Positions 12,499-15,995 of a stretch of DNA of 15,995 bases are shown here, piece by piece (within the stretch, counting starts at the first letter, position 1; every line of letters starts with the position of its first letter). A model generated the notes under the pieces. The model made no database searches. It was not told where the DNA came from and saw only the letters and a program-made list of their open reading frames with translations. Source of the stretch: Patescibacteria group bacterium (lineage in GTDB: Bacteria > Patescibacteriota > Patescibacteriia > JAACEG01 > JAGUWE01). Made by a program: the position numbers and the translations under genes. The stretch lies in the NCBI GenBank assembly GCA_020062525.1, contig JAGUWE010000018.1:1-15995 (forward strand). Direction: 5' to 3'.

Positions 12499-13173
12499 TT
12501 ATTTTTGATTTTTTAAGGCATCAATAAGCCCTAAAATACGATATTTTAAGTTCGTGCTTTTTCTTATTCTTAATGCTAAAATTCCATAGTAAGAATTATA
12601 ATTTTCGTAAATTTTTTTCTGAGTCATTTTTAAAAAAGTGGGGTTACCAAATTGTTCAACGGGTAAGCCCAGTAAAGATACCCAGAATTTAATAACTTTT
12701 TTAATACGTGGTTTATGCATTTCATTTATAAAAATACGCGGCATAAATTCTTCTTTTTTTACACCAACTATCTTTTGAAACCAGCGAAACATAAATTTAA
12801 TCATAATTGGATCTGAATTCGAAAAAGTAAGTTTATCACTTTTACTTCCTTCACCCCAATATAAAGCAACACCCGCGATCAGAAAGTCTCTTAAAGAAAG
12901 TCCCCTAATTTCTTTTTTGGCAGATCTTTTATAAAAGTCTATCAACCTTTGTTTCTTTTTTCGATTCATTTCTGCCCCTATCAATCTACCTTTGTGACCA
13001 GCTTTGATTGCGTTTTTTAATAAATGTTCTTTTTGTTTTTGAGTAAGTTTTAAATCTCCACACCAAATACTGACCGTACTTTTTGCTACACTTAGTTGTG
13101 TAGCTATAGAGCGGATACTCCGTCCTTTTCGTCTTAATTTATAAGTCTCAAGTCTTTTTTCGAACTTAGACAT
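12499..13173 (-). CDS. HTH plus LAGLIDADG-like protein (putative homing-endonuclease relative)
   Basis: The 224-residue protein starts with a helix-turn-helix (about 18-38, SIRSIATQLSVAKSTVSIW), has a lysine/arginine-rich linker (about 50-92), and then a segment FLIAGVALYWGEGSK (97-111). Its AG...GEG core resembles the LAGLIDADG helix with an acidic residue (E108 or so) at the catalytic position. The following LTFSNSDPIMIKFMFRWFQ and 'FWVSLLGLPVEQF' read like the rest of such a domain. This HTH-LAGLIDADG-like architecture recurs in bacterial genomes, mostly uncharacterised. A strong promoter sits so close that the mRNA would be almost leaderless. It lies between a tRNA and tRNA-like debris, a typical niche for mobile genes. 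A DNA-binding regulator without nuclease activity is the alternative. Confidence 0.65.
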   Translation of the reverse strand: MSKFEKRLETYKLRRKGRSIRSIATQLSVAKSTVSIWCGDLKLTQKQKEHLLKNAIKAGHKGRLIGAEMNRKKKQRLIDFYKRSAKKEIRGLSLRDFLIAGVALYWGEGSKSDKLTFSNSDPIMIKFMFRWFQKIVGVKKEEFMPRIFINEMHKPRIKKVIKFWVSLLGLPVEQFGNPTFLKMTQKKIYENYNSYYGILALRIRKSTNLKYRILGLIDALKNQK

Positions 13174-13183
13174 AGTATTATAT

Positions 13184-13212
13184 ATTATACTATATCTGTT
13201 GGTGATTGTGAA
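13184..13212 (-). promoter_or_regulatory. Promoter of the HTH/LAGLIDADG-like gene, near-leaderless
   Basis: On the minus strand TTCACA (13212-13207), a 17-nt spacer and a perfect TATAAT (13189-13184) are followed by the ATG at 13173-13171. Initiation about 7 nt after the -10 falls at 13177 or so, leaving some 4 nt of leader and no room for a Shine-Dalgarno. A second TATAAT at 13182-13177 overlaps the expected start point. Confidence 0.6.
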
Positions 13213-13246
13213 TGTGCACTTGTGGAAAACTTATATTTCCTAGCGA

Positions 13247-13277
13247 GCCCATGCGAAAATTTATTTTCGTAATGGGC
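13247..13277. repeat. Hairpin with AAAATTTATTTT core behind the tRNA-like sequence
   Basis: Arms GCCCAT (13247-13252) and ATGGGC (13272-13277) plus CGAAAAT (13254-13260) and ATTTTCG (13263-13269) form a 13-bp interrupted stem around TT. The same 12-base core AAAATTTATTTT recurs at 12349-12360 behind the other tRNA-like fragment. Confidence 0.5.
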
Positions 13278-13351
13278 GAGTGACGGAAATTCAAACACCG
13301 CAACAACGCTTATATTTCGATGTTTTACTTTACCAACTGAGCTACCCTGGC
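13274..13351 (-). pseudogene. Degenerate tRNA-like sequence
   Basis: On the minus strand GCCAGGG-TA-GCTCAGTTGGTA (from 13351) is an almost perfect tRNA 5' half with D-arm. The D-stem partner is altered (AAGT instead of GAGC), the anticodon arm does not pair, the T-arm CGGTG-TTTGAAT-TTCCG has one mismatch and T instead of C at position 56, and the 3' end CTCGCCC does not pair with the 5' GCCAGGG. The two ends look as if they came from different tRNAs. I see no way to fold a functional cloverleaf, so I call it a tRNA relic; an intron-bearing or unusual tRNA is less likely. Confidence 0.45.
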
Positions 13352-13377
13352 ATTAAAGGCGGACAAGCAAAAATTTT

Positions 13378-13644
13378 TCATTCCTTTTCTCTGGCTTGTA
13401 AAATTGCCTCAAGCCATTCGTCAAGAGTTTTTCGAGATTTTCTCATTGCCTCATCTATTAAAGAAGCGTATTGTTTTAAAATAATTTTTTCGGCTTCTTT
13501 TTGATCTGGTGTAGTTGCCAATACATTTTTTATTTCTTGCCAGATGCGATTTTCTTCGTCTATCGCAGCTCGCAGTTCTTTATATTTTTGATTTTCAAGT
13601 GTTTCTGGGAATTGCCCTTTTTCTTTTTTAAATTGTTCGTTCAT
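13378..13644 (-). CDS. Small charged, helical hypothetical protein
   Basis: The 88-residue protein is rich in Glu, Lys and Ala with Leu/Ile spaced at about 3-4 residues (for instance LRAAIDEENRIWQEIKNVL and LDEWLEAILQAREKE), which predicts two or three amphipathic helices and no membrane segment. No motif ties it to a named family. It lies 43 nt after tRNA-Leu on the same strand, with no terminator between, so it is probably read from the tRNA promoter. Start is the ATG at 13644, without a Shine-Dalgarno. Amino-acid composition and frame integrity support a real gene; function unknown. Confidence 0.6.
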   Translation of the reverse strand: MNEQFKKEKGQFPETLENQKYKELRAAIDEENRIWQEIKNVLATTPDQKEAEKIILKQYASLIDEAMRKSRKTLDEWLEAILQAREKE

Positions 13645-13687
13645 AATTTTTGTAAATTAATTGTTATAATTAATATAATTACTCAGG

Positions 13688-13771
13688 TGCCGAAGGAGGG
13701 GGTTGAACCCTCATGAGCTTACGCTCACACGATTTTGAATCGTGCGCGTCTGCCAGTTCCGCCACTTCGGC
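13688..13771 (-). tRNA. tRNA-Leu (anticodon CAA)
   Basis: The 84-nt class II tRNA has acceptor GCCGAAG/CTTCGGC, a leucine-type D-arm (GCGGAACTGGCAGACGC), anticodon stem CACGA/TCGTG around TTCAAAA with anticodon CAA (reads UUG), a long variable arm GAGC-GTAA-GCTC, T-arm GAGGG-TTCAACC-CCCTC and discriminator A. CCA is not encoded. All stems pair well, so it should be functional. Confidence 0.95.
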
Positions 13772-13782
13772 AATTTATCATT

Positions 13783-13811
13783 ATCTTAATTAAAATTAGC
13801 TAAATTGTCAA
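13783..13811 (-). promoter_or_regulatory. Promoter of tRNA-Leu
   Basis: On the minus strand a perfect TTGACA (13811-13806), a 17-nt spacer and TAAGAT (13788-13783) lie so that transcription begins a few bases before the tRNA 5' end at 13771. Its -35 overlaps the -35 of the divergent parAB promoter. Confidence 0.65.
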
Positions 13812-13833
13812 AAGATAAAAGACAGAGTATAAT
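13805..13833 (+). promoter_or_regulatory. Promoter of parAB
   Basis: TTGTCA (13805-13810), a 17-nt spacer and a perfect TATAAT (13828-13833) precede parA by about 47 bases. Initiation near 13840 places a four-copy heptamer repeat in the leader. Confidence 0.75.
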
Positions 13834-13844
13834 ATAAACAAAAT

Positions 13845-13872
13845 TGAGATTTGAGATTTGAGATTTGAGATT
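13845..13872 (+). repeat. Four tandem copies of TGAGATT in the parA leader
   Basis: The heptamer TGAGATT is repeated exactly four times and ends 8 bases before the parA ATG, where a ribosome-binding site would be expected. Similar period-7 to 9 runs flank several other genes in this window. Confidence 0.85.
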
Positions 13873-13880
13873 TTTAAATT

Positions 13881-14651
13881 ATGTCACACATTATTTCAGT
13901 TGTTAATCAAAAAGGTGGCGTTGGTAAAACCACGACCGCTGTTAATTTATCAACTTACCTATCCTATTTGGGTAAATCTGTTTTATTAGTTGATGTTGAT
14001 CCCCAAGCTAATGCCACCAGTGGCTTAGGTATTAACCATCGGACACTTGATAAAAGTATCTACCAAGTTCTTTTGGGACGTTTGCCTCTTCGAGAAGTAA
14101 TGATTGGTGGAGATCTAAAAAACCATAAATTAGTGCCAGCTAGTCCAGCTTTAGCTGGGGCTAATATTGATTTAGTTGGTGACCCTGAGCGGGAATTTAA
14201 GTTGTATAATCTACTTCAGCCAGTTAAAGATGATTTTGATTTTGTAATTGTTGACTGTCCGCCATCTTTGGATTTATTAACAATTAATGGGATTGTCGCT
14301 GCTGACAAGATTTTAATTCCAGTCCAAGCTGAATATTATGCTTTGGAAGGTTTAGGACAACTTTTAGAAACAATTAATTTGGTCAAAGAAAATTTAAGAC
14401 CCAATTTAGAAATTTTAGGGGCGGTGATGACAATGTATGACAAAAGAAATTTACTTTCGCAACAAGTAATGGATGAGTTGTATCGTTATTTTCCAGCTAA
14501 AATTTTTCGGGTGGTGATTCCACGCAATGTTCGTTTGACTGAAGCACCGAGTCATGGTAAGTCGATTTTACATTATGATAAAAATTCCAAAGGAGCTAAG
14601 TCCTATGAACGGTTAGCGCGAGAAATTTTAGAGCATTTATCTTCCGCTTAA
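13881..14651 (+). CDS. parA: Chromosome-partitioning ATPase ParA/Soj
   Basis: ParA binds DNA as an ATP dimer and moves ParB-parS complexes, separating newly copied chromosomes. The 256-residue protein opens directly with the deviant Walker A K11-G-G-V-G-K16-T-T, followed by D40 in LLVDVDPQANATSGLG and the Walker B-like FVIVDCPPSLDLLT (about 118-131). It has no N-terminal DNA-binding extension, so it is the small chromosomal (Soj) type. parB follows after 26 bases. Transcription comes from a strong promoter shared back to back with tRNA-Leu. Confidence 0.95.
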   Translation: MSHIISVVNQKGGVGKTTTAVNLSTYLSYLGKSVLLVDVDPQANATSGLGINHRTLDKSIYQVLLGRLPLREVMIGGDLKNHKLVPASPALAGANIDLVGDPEREFKLYNLLQPVKDDFDFVIVDCPPSLDLLTINGIVAADKILIPVQAEYYALEGLGQLLETINLVKENLRPNLEILGAVMTMYDKRNLLSQQVMDELYRYFPAKIFRVVIPRNVRLTEAPSHGKSILHYDKNSKGAKSYERLAREILEHLSSA

Positions 14652-14677
14652 TTTAATTAAATAATTTTTTTAAACTT

Positions 14678-15565
14678 ATGAAAAGTTTTGGTTTAGGCAA
14701 AGGTCTTGGCTCACTGATTCCTAAAAAAGAGCCAACTCAAACTCAAGGCACGGTTGATAAATTGAAAACTTCTGAAGCAAGAAGCGCGGGGACTCAAGTT
14801 TTAGAGATACCACTCAATATTATTGAGGCCAACCCTTGGCAACCACGACAACAGCTCAAGGATAGTGATGAGGATTTAGGAGAATTAGTGACCTCAATTA
14901 AAACCCATGGGATTTTACAACCCTTAATAGTCACGGCCACCAGCGGGGGCAATTATGAATTAATTGCTGGCGAAAGACGATTACGAGCGGCTAAAATAGC
15001 TGGACTTAAAACTGTCCCCATAATTATTAGAGATGCTAAAGATCAAGAAAAAATTGAATTATCTCTAATAGAAAATCTGCAAAGAAAAGATTTAAACCCC
15101 CTTGAACAAGCCATGGCTTTTCGCCGACTAGCCGATGAATTTGATTTAACTCACGAGGAAATTGCTCAAAAGGTTGGTAAAAGCCGGCCAGCAGTTAGTA
15201 ATATTATTAGACTTCTTGGTTTACCCGACCAGATGAAACAAGCTCTAATGGATGGCCGGCTTGATATTGCTCATGCTAAATTATTAGTCAGTTTAGAACC
15301 AGCCGAACGGGAACGATTATTTAAAAAAATTCTTAAAGAAAGAATTACAACTGTTGAGACCGAGCGAGAGGTGCATAAAATTTGGCAAGCAAAAGATATT
15401 ACGAGAATTCGTAAAAATCTTTTTTTAGAGGCCAAAGAAGAACATCTGCGAGAGTTTTTAGGCGCTAAAGTAGAAATTAAAAAAAGAGGCCAACGCGGCC
15501 AGATTAAGATTGATTTTTATTCCGATGAAGAGTTGACAGAATTGGTGAATAAAATAATTTCCTAA
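14678..15565 (+). CDS. parB: Chromosome-partitioning CTPase/DNA-binding protein ParB/Spo0J
   Basis: ParB clamps and slides on DNA around parS in a CTP-dependent way and stimulates ParA. The 295-residue protein has the N-terminal ParA-contact motif GLGKGLGSLIP (5-15), the box NPWQPRQ (52-58), the CTP-binding motifs GERRLR (98-103) and ENLQRKDLNP (132-141), and the HTH EEIAQKVGKSRPAVSNIIRLLGLP (160-183). A C-terminal dimerisation domain follows. I do not see a clear parS (TGTTTCACGTGAAACA) in the window. The stop codon directly touches the stop of the convergent RelA/SpoT-type gene. A TAAAAGTC/GACTTTTA inverted repeat at 15596-15614, inside that gene, might serve as terminator. Confidence 0.95.
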   Translation: MKSFGLGKGLGSLIPKKEPTQTQGTVDKLKTSEARSAGTQVLEIPLNIIEANPWQPRQQLKDSDEDLGELVTSIKTHGILQPLIVTATSGGNYELIAGERRLRAAKIAGLKTVPIIIRDAKDQEKIELSLIENLQRKDLNPLEQAMAFRRLADEFDLTHEEIAQKVGKSRPAVSNIIRLLGLPDQMKQALMDGRLDIAHAKLLVSLEPAERERLFKKILKERITTVETEREVHKIWQAKDITRIRKNLFLEAKEEHLREFLGAKVEIKKRGQRGQIKIDFYSDEELTELVNKIIS

Positions 15566-15995
15566 TTACCTTCTAATTTTTCTAAGCAGTGTTGTTAAAA
15601 GTCCTTGACTTTTAGCAGCTTGTTTGATTTTTGAGCGAGCCATACTGGTTTTAACAAATTTTAACCAGTCTAAATTAGGACCGGGACGATTTTTTTCGGT
15701 GACAATCTGAATAATGTCACCGCTTTTTAATTTGGTCTCTAAAGGCGCCATTTTATCATTGACCAGAGCACCGACGCATTTATTGCCAATCTCAGTATGA
15801 ACATGATAAGCAAAGTCAACCGGGGTGGCGTCTTTGGGCAAATCAATGACATCGCCTTTAGGCGTAAAAACAAAAATCCGGTCATCTAAAATATCAAATT
15901 GAAAATTTTTAATATAATCATCAGCATTTTTATATTGTTTTTGTAATTCCAAAAGGTCATCAATCCATTCGCTTTTAGTTTTAAATTTAGCAGGA
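15566..15995 (-). CDS. RelA/SpoT-type (p)ppGpp synthetase/hydrolase, 3' part with TGS domain
   Basis: The frame is open to the window edge, so the gene starts upstream; the last 143 residues are visible. They contain the end of the catalytic half (WIDDLLELQKQYKNADDY), then the complete TGS domain: DRIFVFTPKGDVIDLPKDATPVDFAYHVH, GNKCVGALVN, LKSGDIIQIVT, and the following DWLKFVKTSMARSKI. The protein ends about 30 residues after the TGS domain in a basic tail (LLRKIRR), so the conserved-cysteine/zinc-finger and ACT domains of full-length RelA/SpoT are absent. The TTG at 15952 is internal and not the start. The gene converges on parB with no intervening base. Confidence 0.9.
   Translation of the reverse strand, partial: PAKFKTKSEWIDDLLELQKQYKNADDYIKNFQFDILDDRIFVFTPKGDVIDLPKDATPVDFAYHVHTEIGNKCVGALVNDKMAPLETKLKSGDIIQIVTEKNRPGPNLDWLKFVKTSMARSKIKQAAKSQGLLTTLLRKIRR

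Noticed and set aside
13280..13716. Plus-strand ORFs of 74 and 71 codons
   Set aside because: They run antisense through the tRNA-like relic, the 88-residue protein and tRNA-Leu, and have no motif or start signal.
13700..15995. parS site near parAB
   Set aside because: I searched by eye for TGTTTCACGTGAAACA-like palindromes in the window and found none convincing.

Overview
The window is low-GC bacterial DNA with compact genes, mostly without Shine-Dalgarno sequences, and with many short palindromic repeats and low-complexity spacers between genes. Truncated or split versions of standard genes (a (p)ppGpp synthetase ending soon after its TGS domain, a ComEC without its metallo-beta-lactamase domain) and an enlarged nucleoside diphosphate kinase suggest a Candidate Phyla Radiation / Patescibacteria (Parcubacteria-like) genome. 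This placement is an inference; no rRNA or unambiguous marker phylogeny is available here.

Layout. Positions 1-3397 read on the plus strand: the tail of an Arg/Gly-rich protein, a terminator, an APH-fold phosphotransferase, a decay zone (an LssY_C-domain remnant with an in-frame stop, then an ABC-2 permease that has lost its N-terminal half), a DedA membrane protein and an overlapping HAD hydrolase. Positions 3406-3886 hold a small minus-strand unit: two tandem 15-bp repeats each carrying a perfect DnaA box, a promoter, a 33-codon isoleucine-rich ORF, mutually complementary CTTTCGAAGA-type segments, a long hairpin, and a zinc-ribbon protein with the best ribosome-binding site seen in front of any gene here. 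Positions 4032-13173 are minus strand: ndk, a single-domain response regulator, a secreted MBL-fold hydrolase, comEC, UDP-glucose dehydrogenase, a 2H-phosphoesterase-like protein, an NAD-dependent sugar epimerase, prfB with a programmed +1 frameshift, tRNA-CAU, and an HTH plus LAGLIDADG-like protein. Then come a degenerate tRNA-like sequence, a small coiled-coil protein and tRNA-Leu(CAA), all minus. A divergent promoter pair leads to parA-parB on the plus strand, which abuts the convergent 3' part of a RelA/SpoT-type gene.

The recognisable biology is chromosome partitioning (ParAB), translation (RF2, tRNAs), stringent response, nucleotide supply, DNA uptake (ComEC plus its detached MBL partner) and nucleotide-sugar synthesis for surface polysaccharide (UGD plus epimerase). 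The two most interesting places are the leader-like unit at 3406-3886, which looks like an undescribed attenuation or small-membrane-peptide module, and the HTH/LAGLIDADG-like gene packed 2 nt from a tRNA with tRNA-like debris on both sides. Automatic start calls for the MBL protein and the epimerase would run into repeat elements; the corrected starts are given.
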